Positions 32,970 through 46,100 of a stretch of DNA of 64,000 nucleotides are shown here, piece by piece. The notes under the pieces are model-generated. The model was not told the origin of the DNA and did not search any database. It saw only the letters and a program-made list of their open reading frames with translations. Each line of letters starts with the position of its first letter. The stretch's first letter is position 1. The position numbers were made by a program, and so were the translations under genes. Source of the stretch: Quercus robur. Its lineage: Eukaryota; Streptophyta; Magnoliopsida; Fagales; Fagaceae. The stretch covers positions 14,689,830 to 14,753,829 of the forward strand of contig NC_065538.1 in the NCBI RefSeq assembly GCF_932294415.1, written 5' to 3'.

Positions 32970-33469
32970 TTTGGAGGGAAAAAGAGAATAGTGAGAATGG
33001 TTTGAATGTAAATGGAAAATAAGGAATTAATAACTAATAAGCAATCACAAAATGGGCCTCATGCACTCACATTTGTTTCCACAATGTCAAGGAAAATAGG
33101 TGCCCGTTGGTTACATGTGTTTAAACATTTGTTTTTAGTTTTTAAATAACATTACACATATTTTCATATATTTTTTCACTCACACATACTTTCATAAAAT
33201 ATAAACAACGTTATTAGAACAATGTTATTGAACGGTTAGTAGATGTCTTTAGCCATTAAGGAATATTAATCGTCATTGATTCAATAGATTTATAACATTT
33301 TTTTTTTCAAACATTTTAATGTTCTAATTGGATTGAGTTCTTATCGATCATTTGATTGAATATCTTGGAAGGCTTTTTAAAATTGATAAAAATAATACAT
33401 AGTTTTTTCTATTTTTAAACATTAATTATTATAAAATTTTGGGTTATTATTATTATTATTATTTTTATA
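32970..33469. promoter_or_regulatory. Upstream region of copy B
   Basis: This is the 5' flank of copy B, starting with a purine-rich leader (TTTGGAGGGAAAAAGAG on the plus strand) shared with copy D. It becomes AT-rich beyond about 33100, with an (ATT)n run near 33443-33465. No core promoter element can be placed with confidence. Unlike the copy A unit, there is no UGT gene or relic here. Confidence 0.4.
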
Positions 33470-33520
33470 ATAGGGATGGAGTCTTTTTATAAATGTGGTA
33501 GGACCATTTTGTAATGAGTT

Positions 33521-35497
33521 CTAAGAGAATTAGTACCTGACATGCTATATGCCATATGTTGCCTTATTTTAGCATCCAAGCACAAAAAATGTCATTACCC
33601 AGTCTTCTACTCCTAAAATAATTTGCAATTATGCTATAGTACCATTGTAAATTTACAATGGTACTGTAGCAATGTTCTAAAACCGAATAATATTTTTTTA
33701 TTCTCACCTACAAATATCTGCCTCTTTCTTTCTCTTTATTGTCTCATCTTCTCTTTCTCTTGACAAAACATAGCTTCTTGGTCTCACATCTCTCTTACGG
33801 TGGTTCATTATTTTCTGGTGTGGTCGTGGGTCCAGTGTTATCTGGTGGTTTGGCGGCATGGTCTTGGTGGTGTGGGTTGCTTTTTGATTTGCTTTTAGTG
33901 GGTTTTTGTTTTGGATTATTCTGGTTTGTTGATGGGTTGATAGGTGGTTGATTGGGTGGGTAGAGATCGGCGTGGTCGAGATTGGCGTGGGTTTTGATCG
34001 AGTGGTTCGTGCAACGGTGGAGATCGGCGTGGGTCATGGCGAGGTTGTGCACAAGGTTGTCAGACCCAAACCAGACCGGGTGGTCCGACTGGTTAACTAA
34101 AAATTGGACTGAAATCTAGCTTTTTAAACATAGAGAACCGTATTTTTTTAAAAATTCTATGAACCCTTTAACACCGCAGTGCACCGGTTCTGCATGAACT
34201 GGGTGGTCCAACTGCGATTCAAGCATGTTTGTTAATTAAGAAAAATCAGAGAAGTGTGCTTACCATGTTTAGAACCTAGGCATGGTTAGAGTTGGAGCTA
34301 GAGTCTAACCACTCAGCTAAGCTTGCAAGTTGATGCTCAACAATTTTATTGTTTTTTAAAAAAAATACTTGAAATAAACTTAACACAATTTTTTTTTTTT
34401 TTTTTAAATAAAGACAACTTAACACAATTCTATTCTATTCAATTAAATTATCCATCTCTTAAAAGGAATATAAAAAAAAAATTATAATTAAAATCCTTCA
34501 AAGATATTCAACTTTGCTTTAAAAATTAATCATAAATTTTAATGTTTTCATGGTTATTATTTTATTTTATTAACTTTCTTATTTAATTTGTGAATATATG
34601 CTTGAAAATCATTAAATTTCCCTCACATATATAGATATATTAGTCAATTTTGCTAGTTTTATAAATTTAATATCTATATTTGGGTTTTAATTAATTATTA
34701 AAGTAATTATGACGTCATCGCGGTTCAACCTTAGTCAAACCTTGGTCCGACCTTGAAAACCTTGAACTTCTCCTTCTACCAGTTCTTTGAACGGTCCAGG
34801 TCTAAAAATTATGGTCGTGCGTGGTTGAGATGAGCATGGTCACGGCGTGGCGAGATCGGGTGGGTCATGGCAAAGGTGAATGGGTTTTGATTGTGCATGG
34901 GTTCCAATGGGGGTTTGAGGTGGATTCTGATTCTAATGGGGTTTTGATTTTAATTTTTTGCTATAAATTTTGGGTGGGTTTTGATTTTTTGCTATGGATT
35001 TCTGATGTATTGGATTCCAATTTTGGATTCCGCTTTGTTGGACTTTGGTTAGATTTTGGACTCCGCTTGGTTAGACTTTGGATTTTGGATTCACATTTGT
35101 TGGTTTGGGTTGGTGTGGTGGTGATTGTGGTGGATGGTGTTTGGTCACTATGGGTTTGTTATTGTTATGTTCATCTTTGCTTACTGTGTTGGTTTGATTT
35201 GAAATGATTCTTGGTAGTGGGTGGTGTGACTATGTTGCTTAACAAAGTTGGGTGGTGTGACTGGGAAGCTGAACGGTAGTGGTGGTGGTGGGTGGTTGAG
35301 AGAGAGAGAGAGAGAAACAGAGATTAGAGAGAGAAGTGAGAATATTTGTTATATTATTTTACATTATTTTAATGTGTAGTATGCTAAAATAAAAGTTAGG
35401 ATGTTAAATGTGTTGGAAAAGGGTATGGTATATATGATAAAGTAGCTTTTGAGATGGTAAAATGGATTTTTTTGTAGAAATCAGATGTGAATGCTCT
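33521..35497. mobile_element. 2-kb insertion in spacer 2 with nested TIR element
   Basis: Spacer copy 1 runs directly from GAGTCCTAAG into GCCTAGTTCTTTAGCC; spacer copy 2 has about 1.98 kb between the same words, flanked by TCTAAG and TCTAAAG. GT-rich text such as GATCGGCGTGGGTCATGGCG recurs on both sides of an inner block (about 34060-34806). The inner block starts TCAGACCCAAACCAGACC and ends GAACGGTCCAGGTCTAA, imperfect inverted ends of a smaller transposon. No gene is seen. The superfamily is undetermined. Confidence 0.55.
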
Positions 35498-37231
35498 AAA
35501 GCCTAGTTCTTTAGCCAGCCTATGTGTCTATCAAAATAATAAGAAGCAATGTATTATTAGGATTTAATAGGACACTTGAAAAGGATATGAGCACTACATA
35601 ATTAGCCCAAAAAACAAAATCCATCAAATAGAAAGAGAGATTCTTTCTTTTTATGGGAAGAACCATCTTTTCGTTAATAGCCAATAAAAAACAATACAAC
35701 ACCAGAAATTTAAAGAGAAAAACTTGTGGCTATTAAGTAGTGATCTGTGGCAGTTTTTTTAAATTTTTATTTTTTATAAGTAATTTTGGTCCATTTTGGT
35801 TTACATTGATCAATTTTGGTCAAGTTCGGGCTATATCTGGTCTTGGGTAATGTTTTAGAATTCCTAAGAATGTTTAAAGACTCCATAAGAATCTCATGTA
35901 TGATTGCAAATTGCATAAAGGAATATGATGCTTGAGGGTATCTAGATTCATATTCAACCTCAATTTTGTAGTAACATGAATTACTTTCGAAACAGGTGGG
36001 TATTTATATTTCTATGCTCAGAAAAAGTTGCATTTTATTTTTAAACCATTTACAAAGTCGAAATAAATAATTAAAAAAAAAATTTGTCCTTATCTCTTTT
36101 TAGCAATATGATTAAGAAATAGTTTATATGTGTGTGTGTATGTAGTGTTTCTCTTTTTTAGAATCTCCTATTTGGTATTAAGTTAGATGCTAAAAGAAAA
36201 GAAATTATTTTTATTAACAAAGATGATGTTGTGCTTGCCATGAAGAGCAAGAATTTTAAAAAATTATTTATGTATTATACATGTCATTAAAGAATGTTAG
36301 AATTTAATTTTAGTGAATTTTCCATGATTTATAGTTATATATATATATTATTTATGAGAAGATTGAAAAAAAGACTAGATATTGTGTTTACAAATCTAAT
36401 TTGATATTGTGTTTATAAGAATGTCATATTTTTTAGATTCTTAGTAGATTCCGAACTAACCCAAACTTTGGAATGTTTATATTCTCAAGCATCTAGATTA
36501 CTAGGCATCATATTTTGAGGAATTTGGATGCAAATTTATGTAGATTCCGCCAAACCAAAAGTCCCTTTGATTTTTTCCTCTTTTTATTACTCTCATTTAC
36601 TCTCTTTCATGTTAATGAGAGTTTATATTTGTAGGTTAAAAATAAGAGAAAGTCTAAAAACACAATAAGCCTTGTCTTGTGTAGTTAACGTGTGTACAAC
36701 ATTGGACGCGTATTTCTTGAACTTTCTTTTATCATCTCTTCTGCTCATTTTTGGAGGGAAATTGAGAGAATAGAGGGAAAAAAATGTTTTGAATTGAATA
36801 ATATTATGGAGTAGTGAAAACATCTACTTATAAGTTTGCCTCAAAAAAAAAAAAAGGTGAATAAATGAAAATGGAAATGAAGAGATCCTAACTACTTACG
36901 AGTTATGAGTTTGCCTCTAGACAAAAAATAAAATTAAAAATTAAAAATTAAACTGTAAAAAAAAGAATTAATCCAGATTCTTATGTGAGGGAGCTAATTG
37001 ACCCAAATTCACAATGTTGGAGAGCGGATTTAATTGATCAAATTTTCATTCCTTTGAAGCTAGTCAGATTAAAAGCATCCCTTTGAGTTCAAATTGAAGG
37101 AAACATAGCCTTTTATGAGAAGATCAACCTTCTCATTTATAACCAATTAAAAAAAAAACATTACTACAACCCAACTTTAAAGAGAAAACCCCGTAGCCAT
37201 TTGTGGCAGATTTGTTTCTAAAAAAAAAAAA

Positions 37232-37445
37232 GGCGAAACTACATTATTGGTCCCTGAAGTTTACCCTGTGTACGCAATTGGTCCCTCAAGTTTGAAGCGA
37301 GCACAATTAGTCCCTTAAGTTTTAAAACTGAGTTGTATTGGTTCTTTTACTAACTGCTGCTAATGGTGTTACTTACGTGGCTAATGAAACAATAACTTGA
37401 CTTTTTTTTAATGACATAGCATGTTTTTAATTAAAAATTAAAAAA
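37232..37445 (+). repeat. Left TIR of Pack-MULE
   Basis: It starts GGCGAAACTACATTATTGG and includes TTAGTCCCTTAAGTTTTAAA and GTGTTACTTACGTGGCTAA, all mirrored in the right TIR. Confidence 0.85.
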
Positions 37446-37771
37446 AAAAAAGTTTCCACGTTAGATGAAATTTAAAATCATATTAACTGGCTCACATTTC
37501 TCATAAATTAATTAAATTTTTAAAATTACACTTTAATATTTAGGTAACACTAGTTTACACTAAGCCATTACCATTCCATCACTCTTTCTCACTCTCTCAT
37601 TCAATTCTGGCTCACATTTCTGAAGAACAATATAGTGCGCATTATGCACCCCCCCTCCCTTTTCTCTTGTCTTCATTCCAATTCTCTCTAGCTATTTCCT
37701 CAGAGAATCCCAAACCTTAGATCTCAACCTCAACCTCAAAACCTTCTTTATTTCTGTGAGCTCGAGTGGTT

Positions 37772-38008
37772 ATGGCAGCTCAGTTGGCTCGGCTTCTGGT
37801 TTATTTCTTGATCGCGACGTGGCTTGCAGTCGAGAACGAGTATATTGCTTTGGCTTTGACGATGCTGTTGTTGAGGCTAATTCACCGCTTCTCAGACGAA
37901 GCAGCGAAGGCGCTCAAGTTTTTGCCGTCGGAGACAAACGACAGTGCCGGAGTGTCACCACTTCTCCTTTCTCTCTCGTTGTGGGTTTTTACAATAGGTA
38001 GAAAATAA
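37772..38008 (+). CDS. Captured exon-like ORF in Pack-MULE, membrane-type, unknown family
   Basis: The ATG at 37772 opens 78 codons: MAAQLARLLVYFLIATWLAV, then a second hydrophobic stretch YIALALTMLLLRLI and a third near the end (LLLSLSLWVFTIG). The region is GC-richer than its surroundings and is preceded by a CT-rich leader, as in a captured first exon with its 5' UTR. A donor-like ATAG/GTAGAA lies near 37997. No family is recognised. Whether it is expressed is unknown. Confidence 0.45.
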   Translation: MAAQLARLLVYFLIATWLAVENEYIALALTMLLLRLIHRFSDEAAKALKFLPSETNDSAGVSPLLLSLSLWVFTIGRK

Positions 38009-38053
38009 AATTTTTAATTCAGTACTGGTGAATATTTTTTCTCTAAATTTAGT

Positions 38054-38267
38054 TTCTAATTTTTTAATTAAAAACATTCCACATCATTAAAAAAAATGTC
38101 AAGTCATTGTTCCGTTAGCCACGTAAGTAACACCTTTAACAATAGTTAGTAAAAGGACTAATACAACTCAGTTTTAAAACTTAAGGGACTAATTGTACTC
38201 GCTTCAAACTTGAGAGATCAATTATGCACACAAGGTAAATTTCAAGGATCAATAGTGTAGTTTCGCC
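38054..38267 (-). repeat. Right TIR of Pack-MULE
   Basis: Its reverse complement matches 37232-37445 with scattered substitutions. The terminal AGTTTCGCC is exact. Confidence 0.85.
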
Positions 38268-38785
38268 AAAAAAAAAACCCTTTTAGGTCCATTTCGGTCT
38301 ACAATGGTCCATTTGGTCCATTTTAGTCAATTCAGTTCACTTTAGTCTATTTTGATTCCATTTGGTCCATTCAGTCTATTCCAGCCCATGCCAGTTCAGT
38401 CGACCTCGGTTTATTTGGTCTATTTAGTTCACTTCGGTCCACTTTAGTCCATTTTGATCTATTGCAGTCCATTCAGTCCACTTTAGTACATTTAAAAAAA
38501 TAGTAGGAACTAATTGTCATACAAAAATTTGCAGATGACCAAACATAGTTGTCAAAAAATTATTTAAATTTAAAACTAACCTTGTTACATTGGAAAATTA
38601 TAACTAGACTATGATTTTCTAAAGATTTTTTTTAAAAAATATATTTTTCTACAACATTATTGATTAATCAATTATCATATGACATATCAATCAGTATTTG
38701 GTTTAGTTCGGTCACTTGTTTTGGCTATTAGGAAATAAAATTTAGTTGTTTCCATCGTTTGAGAAGGCTATTTATTGCAAGAATG

Positions 38786-39027
38786 TAAGCCTGAGGATTT
38801 TTCATGCCAAGATTACTATGATATGTTTTATAGCACACAAGCTGGTAGATTAAGGTGTACCAGTAGTAATACCAAGTCATTCATTGATTGAGCTAGGATA
38901 AACTGTGTTCTTAATTTTGGGATGGCTATTGGTAGAGTGGCAGATGAAGTAGGGATATTGAAGGGGTTGTGTACGTGGTGGCAGCTACGAACTCATTGTT
39001 TGGAAAGTCTATTTTTTCATTTCCAGC
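38786..39027. other. Spacer between duplicated blocks
   Basis: This short unique stretch lies between spacer copy 2 and copy C. One 60-codon frame has no family signal. It corresponds in position to the CACTA and captured-gene region (24034-28342) that sits between spacer copy 1 and copy B. Confidence 0.4.
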
Positions 39028-39155
39028 TAAGATTAATCACATGCATTAAAATCCTTTCTACAAACATTGATGGTGTTTCATTCAAGACAATTTATTACTT
39101 CTAATTGGGTCTAGTCAGATTCAAGTTCTCTGGGGTGCTACTCTTCAAATTTGCT

Positions 39156-39642
39156 TCATTTCTCTTCCGATTTGGCACCCTGAGCTTGATGAAAATATTT
39201 CCAGTTAAAGTTATTAAAGCTGATGTGACGAAGGGACGTTTGTTCCATATTTCCTTCACTGCTTCCAGCTTTATTTAGCTCAGCAAGGCGCTTTTGTTCG
39301 GCCTTATTTTCAATCTGCCTCTGATACTCCAAAGGCTCTTTCTCCTCCTCAGGCCTAAGTTTCTGTTTTTCTTGTCCCAGTTCATCAGTGATTACAGGGC
39401 CAACAATCTCTGGATTAGGAGGATTATCTCCGCCATGTTCAGCTGGAAGGGAACTGAAGCACAAAACAGGTGAAAAATCATTGTAGCTTTATTTAAGTCT
39501 AGGTATTGGGGGCACATATGGCCAAAAAATTGACAGATTTTCGCATATTTTAGTCAATGGAAATGTTTAAGTAGGAACAAAAACAATTAATGACTTACAT
39601 TTGCTCCGCATTTTCCTGTCGCTCTTTGCTACTTCCGGTTGC
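39156..39642 (-). pseudogene. DUF627/DUF629 gene copy C, exons 4 and 5 only
   Basis: Exon 4 (39599-39642, 44 bp) and exon 5 (39156-39453) keep splice signals and an open frame to the same stop as copies A, B and D (QAQG then K-EEK-stop). Exon 5 is 298 bp, 18 bp shorter than in B and D: six residues of the EQRMLEEH stretch are missing in frame. Similarity to the array begins near 39028 and ends shortly upstream of exon 4. Exons 1-3 are absent, so this is a 3' scrap of a fourth copy. Confidence 0.85.
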
Positions 39643-41927
39643 CTACAATAAGCAATAATTGAAATACCTTAATAGAAAAATAGAATGTAATTAAAAAAAA
39701 AAAAAGAAAAAAAAAAAGATAGTTCTTCTCACATAAATCTCTTAATTTAATTAATGGTAATTGAATTTCTTGTATATAAAACCAAAAAAAAAAAAAAAAA
39801 TCCATAAATTAAAAGTATATAGACCTGCTAGGCTACCACAATCAAGGTAATATAAAAAATAATTAAATAAATGTACATCAAGATAAAGAGGAAGCGAAAA
39901 TTATATTGCAATGTAAATGTAAAAATTTACATATTAATTACCTGATGTACGCATTTTAATGTTGCCATAAATGAGAAAATAATCTGCACAATCAATTAAG
40001 AACACTTCAATAAATTATATAAAAAATTAAGATGAATTGAATTATCTAAAAAAAATTAAAAACCATAGAATTCAGGTAATAATTCAACTACATTAATAGT
40101 AAAATGGAAACACAATAAAATAAAATAAAAACCTACTTCTTCTCACCGAAAAGCTGAAATTTTCCTTATGTAGTACTTCACCTAATTTTAGTATTTTTAT
40201 TGATTGAAATAGAGTTGTAGTTGAGTTTTATTTCAACTCAATTTCTATTAGATTCAAACTTAGATGCTTATTTAATTCTAATCTATGTTTTCTTATGTGG
40301 ATTATCATAACAAAAAGGTTGTTTTTGTTTGTGATACAAAGATGTTTAAAAAAACTTCAATCTTATTTTATTTGCACTCCTAAAAAGTTGTTAAGGATAA
40401 AAAGAGTGATGGTATCAAAAAATTATTTATAAAATGAATAGATGAAGAATTTGAATTGCAATCAAATTAATATTTTTATTTCCTTAAAAATAATAAGAGA
40501 AGAAGATAAGAACAAAAATAATATTTATTTATTTAAAATCTGTCTCTATATAGATAGAGAGAGGGATGTATATATATATATATATATATATAGCCTTTGA
40601 ATGACTATTAAATTATCGTTAAAGATGTCCTTCTTATGCTCAAGTTTAAAGTAATTGATGTCAGATCTACGCATATTGTACATAGTTTATTCACAGACCA
40701 GTAAGGCAATAACATATTATATATAGCAAGCTCATTGTACCTCTCTTGATGAAAAATAAAAAGTTAAATGAAATAAAAGAAAGAAGAAGAAGAACTTCAA
40801 TGCCTAGGAGTAGAGCCAGAAATTTTTGTTTGGAAGGTCAAGTTGTGATACTAATATATTTATCAAGACAACTTCACACACGTATGTACACACATTTTTG
40901 TTTTGTTTTGTTGTTTTTTATTATATACACACATATACATACTTTTTTTTTTCCGATAATTTATATATATGCACACTCCAAAAAAAAAAAAAGCTTAGTA
41001 TTTTCTTTGAAAATTATGTTTGATGGTGATCTTTCATAAAATAAAATTTATTTTTACCTTTTTTTATAGTGAAATTATTAAAAAGTTTCATTTTCAATAC
41101 AAGTTATCAAATTTTACACTAAAGTAAGAAAAAAAATTATAATTGAACTAATGAAATTTCTAAAAACATGAATGATTCAAAATTGGAGAAATAAGTTATG
41201 CTCCAAACATATTTGAATTTTGCTCTAACCTATTATGTGGCATTTAAAGAGACATTTTATGTGTAGTTTTGACAAGATTTTTTTTATGAGTTAATGACTT
41301 GACACCGCAACATAACAAGTTAAAAAAGATATATCCAAATATGTTTGGTACCAAACTAGTAGGAGTCTCGTGCTTGCACGGTTTTGGTCATAAATTTTTC
41401 TATATAGTAATTTTTTGAGAAACAATAACTAAATGAATCATTATTCCTTAATTTTAGTATTCTCATATATATACACACACATATAACCAAATGAATGATT
41501 ATTGTTATAATAACTTGTAATGAACTGCTTCTAAAATGCTTAATTCTATATATTATTCATTTTATTTTATATCTCTAATTAAAATGATTAGTAAAAGGTT
41601 CCTATTTTTATATATATTTATAATACCATATAATTACAATTGAAAACAGTAAGCAAAGAGAGACTCACATTAAAATCGAACAGGAATTGAAAATAAAGCT
41701 AATAGTAAAATCCAAAAGTTAAAAATAATATTATTATAAAAAAAAGTACATGTGTTATATAAACAAACCAAAACATCAAAATAATATTAACATATAACAA
41801 AAGAAGAGATCAAAAGTAGATTAATATCTAAGCAGTAAATTAGTATCAACATAAAATTACCAAAGCAATCACCATAGCATATAAAGAGCACCAAATTTAC
41901 AAATTATAAGCTATCCAAATTTCTAAG
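39643..41927. other. AT-rich spacer, no gene seen
   Basis: A-rich runs, a (TA)n array (about 40568-40592) and short repeats only. No exon-like sequence or TE terminus could be supported. Confidence 0.6.
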
Positions 41928-43118
41928 CATTTAAAAATAAATATTGTTGTCAATTTTTCTTGTTTATTAATAATTATATATACTTTTGGATCTTTATCAA
42001 ATATTCTAAATTTTTAGCATTGAAATTTGCGGGGAAAAAAAACCCTCCAAACCACTCATTGGTGCACCCGTACCCACCAATATGCCAATATGAATCAACA
42101 GAAAAATCAAAGCTGACACATTCTAAATTTGCAAGACATTGAAGTTTAAGATTCTAACTTAATGAGGAATTCAAATCCATGTGAGTTTGAATGCTTATTA
42201 AAAAAAATTGGTGCACTCTTAATAAACTATATATATAGTAGAACATATAATTTTTTTAATCAAACGTGAATCATTCAGGATATTCATTGTTAGGAATGCT
42301 CAATTAAATTGATCAGATTCCATTGAAGATAACAGTACTGTGAATTTGACATACATTAAATTTCTTTTCTGACCAATAAGCAAATCAAAGAAAAAAAAAA
42401 AATGAAGGGAAGGAGAAATATATACCTTACTTTGGGGATTAAGGGAGCAACAATATCAATGAGAAGTATTTTTAGTGCCTAACCGAAAGTCTATAATTCA
42501 ATTTTATAAATGTTAGAGGAAAGCGCCTCACAAATAAAAAAAATTTAGAGAAAACCTTTATATAACCTGCTATGAATACTAGTCCGAAAGCAATTAGGAG
42601 ATAGTGTTGCAATTGAAATAGGAAATAGATTTCCAGGACTTGCACGCCACACCAAAACAAAATCATGGCTTAGGATAAGTTAAAGCCACGACTTTCACAA
42701 TATAAATTACTATTAAATAAAATTGTTTCAAACACAGATTGCTTTTGTTACACGGTGTTTATCTAAAAACTTATATTGATAAGTTTTTAGATAAACACGG
42801 TTCAAAGGACTTATCATTATCCATTGAATTGCAAGAGTTTATCATTATCTTGTATCTGTCCCATTCTGTCAAAGATTCCCAACCTCCATTACAAGGTTCT
42901 CTTTAATGTCAGATGCCAGTCGCATGGGTGTTAGAAAACCGAACACAGTGCAAACTGAGATTGAAAGGAGAAAATTCCAACTAAGACTAAGATTAATCAC
43001 ATGCATCAAGATCTTTTGTACAAATATTGATGGTGTTTCATTCAAGACAATTTATTACTTCTAATTGGGTCTAGTCAGATTCAAGTTCTACTCTGGGGTA
43101 CTACTCTTCAAATTTGCT
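41928..43118. repeat. 3' flank of copy D, duplicated at 1-1218
   Basis: Collinear with 1-1218 with small indels. It contains a near-perfect palindrome at 42757-42800 (GTGTTTATCTAAAAACTTA and its inverse), degraded in copy A. Confidence 0.85.
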
Positions 43119-46100
43119 TCATTTCTCATCCAATTTGACACCCTGAGCTTGATAAAAATACTTCCAGTTAAAGTCATCAAAGTTAATGCGCCTAAGGCAC
43201 TTTTTTTCCATATTTCCTGCACTGCTTCCAGCTTTATTTAGCTCCGCAAGGCGCTTTTGTTTGGCCTCATTCTCAACGTGCCTCTGGTCCTCCAAATGCT
43301 CTTCAAGCATTCTTTGCTCTTTCTCCTCCTCAGGCATAAGTTTCGGTTTGTCTTGCCCCAGTTCATCAATGATTACAGGACCAAAAATCTCTGGATTAGG
43401 AGGGTTATCTCCGCCATGCTCAGCAGGAAAGGATCTGAAGCACAAAACAGGTGAAAAATCATTGTAGCTTTATTTAAGTCTAGGTAATGGGAGCACATAT
43501 GGCAAAAAAATTTACAGATTTTCACATATTTAGTCAATGGAAATGTTAAAGGAGTAACAAAAACAAAGACTTACATTTGCTCCACATTTTCCTGATGCTC
43601 TTTGCTACCTCCAGTTGCCTAAAATAAACAAATTGTATATTTTTGGGACATTAGATTGCATAATAGATTCTCCAAATTTTTTGTGAACTAGGATCTCTAT
43701 GCAGACTTTATATCTTTCTTTCTTTCTGAGAAATTGCAAAGTTTATATCCAATTAGCTAGCTTCTGTGATAATCTGTTTCAGTAAGTGCGAGTGTTTAAT
43801 ATCTTTTATATGTCATATGTATTAGATTGCTCATATATTTTTTGTTTCTTTCAGAGTTCAGATCCTTAAATACTACTATTCTAGTAAACTTGAGCCACAT
43901 TTTCCTAAATTGGATACCTCTGAAATACCTCATTTACACTAACTTGGCACCTCTATATCTTAAGCCTTTGGCATCCAATTCAAGTATATTTGTCCAAAAT
44001 TCGGCTATCTTATGTTAATATTTAACTTGTTAGATGCTCTTATTGTCACACATTTAGTTCCTCCCCCTTCTCCATTTTTTCTGGTGAATTTATACATGTG
44101 TAGCTTTAGACAACTGTAACAACCATACAAAATAAACAAAACAATAACTAGTATACAAGACCTGTAATTCCTTTGGCTTTCTTTTATTCTTTTTCTTCAT
44201 TTTTTCCTTTGATTTTCCCTTCCCTTGTCTTGCATCACCACATCCTTTGTCAGTGGTGATCTTCTTGTCATCAAGATCAGGTTCTGATAACAATGCTTTT
44301 GCTGCAGCCTTAGACTTCTCTTCCGCATCTTTTTTAGCCAGTTCATCCAGGCGTTCCTATAAAAGGGGAATAGTTTACCATAAACATCAGATCATAGACG
44401 GGCAAGATAACTATATGAGAACCTTCAATAAAACAGCACGGAGAATCCAACACAAACCAGAATGAATGACTTCAGCAGGGGCACCATAATTGATCGGTAG
44501 TCATAAGCAGTTACCGCTTCAATTTTCTTTCCCGTCTGCTGCATAGCAATAGTAGTTGTCCTGATTATACCATCAAATTTGTAAAGCTGCAACAATAAAC
44601 ATACTGAAATTCAATCATCCTATGGAACGAAACAGTTCATCAAGCAACATATCTAATATCAAACACAACACTACACCTATGGACATTGGATTTCACTTCA
44701 AGCATGAAATTTATCATGTTCATAAATTTGACTATATCATACCTTTTCATTTATCTCACTAATATGCTTCTTGATCTCTAATTTTATTTCATTGTCCTCG
44801 TGATTTTCTTCCAAAATATACCATATGATATCCGACTCAAAATTCTCATCGTTTGTGTTCTTAGTCTGCCTCTCCCGTTCTGACAAGAGAGACTCGCAAC
44901 TCAATGGTTTGTGCCTAAACTCTTCCCTTCTTTTATCTTCTTCAACGCATATACTATCCAAATTCTGAAATACCTTAATGTATCTCAAATACAGTATTTT
45001 TTTCTCAAGAATGTTCTGCATCCGGTGAAATTCAGCCTCATAGATCTTGAAAAAATCTTTCCCTTGACTTCTACTTGTTTCTCTCAAATTTGCCCACTGC
45101 TTCAATTGCTCCCCAATATTAATATTAGTACTTCCCTTCAATAACCAATCCACAATAGCATCTTTACACTCATCATCATTTAATACGATTTCAGCATTAG
45201 CACTAGAAGTAACAGCGGCTCCATCATTCGGCACAAGAAGCTCTCCATGCAACATTCTCTTGTCAAAAACTACACAAGAGAAGTCCTCATTGAATACAAT
45301 CTTCTCATGACAAGCAACACAAGACTCACCTCTAATCTTATCCTTTGCAAGACTCGAGCAGAGCCCGTATAACCCACAAATATGAGCGAGATCATCCAAG
45401 AACTTGAACACACGATTAAGCTCTGAGATGTCAAGAAAGCATGCTGAGAGCAGAGTGCGGTTCATCCAATGTTCCTTAAGCAGCTTTTCCGGGATTCGCT
45501 TCTTAAGCATTTCCATTATCAAGTCCATGAACACTAAAAGATGACTTGAAACAAAAAATCTAACCCTCAAGAACAGGCGTAACCTTGCTCGAATTTCATT
45601 AATGACCTTGTCACGCCTGCTATCTTTGCAATAAGGCCATTCTTTCTGGTTCATGAAAACTGTAGACTCATTTAGGCCTTCATCTCCACGCCTGTTTCTT
45701 GACAAATCTTCCATCATTTTCTTAGCGGCGATCACGTCCACAGGTCCCCACTTTCTTGATTCAACGGTGTCATGGACTGAATCAAATTCAATTTCCGGCA
45801 TGAATGATTGTGATTCATCGGAGAAAGTCCCTAAATGCACACTCTTGATATGCTCCCTATTCAATTCGACGTCAAAAGACCTCTCATTGCAACAACAACA
45901 CTTCCAAAACTTCCAATTCTTCACCACCTTCACATACTCCACTGCCTGCATCAACACTGCCATTGCCGCCGGTGAGTTATTCTTAGCAAAATGCAGTTTA
46001 AGGTCTTCGATTCGAATCCTCAACAAATCCTTCTTTTGCTCCATACTCATCCCGTGGTTCCAATAGTCCTTGACTCGTGTCGCCACCACCGTGTCAACAT

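Larger units (their letters stand above)
37232..38267. mobile_element. Pack-MULE (Mutator-like element carrying a gene fragment)
   Basis: GGCGAAACTACATTATTGG at the left and its inverse at the right begin terminal inverted repeats of about 215 bp, with roughly 85 percent identity by eye. A run of A on both sides fits a 9-10-bp target duplication. Spacer copy 1 has the empty site (poly-A at about 23481). Between the TIRs lie about 600 bp richer in GC than the surroundings, with 5'-UTR-like pyrimidine-rich leader and an open frame. Long TIRs, a 9-bp-class duplication and non-transposon content are the definition of a Pack-MULE. Confidence 0.85.
33470..38785. repeat. Spacer copy 2, paralogous to 17340-24033
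   Basis: Collinear with spacer copy 1 apart from insertions. The parts 35500-37231 and 38268-38785 align with 17405-17470, 19140-20758 and 23392-24033. In this copy the site of the 2.6-kb solo LTR is empty, while a Pack-MULE and a 2-kb block are added. Confidence 0.85.

Noticed and set aside
34821-35207. 128-codon frame rich in Trp, Val and Leu
   Set aside because: It comes from a GT-rich repeated stretch in a transposon-like insertion, with no homology recognised.
37756-38001. Second reading frame across the Pack-MULE cargo
   Set aside because: The overlapping frame from 37772 has a proper ATG and coherent hydrophobic pattern; this one starts without a plausible context and looks like its shadow.
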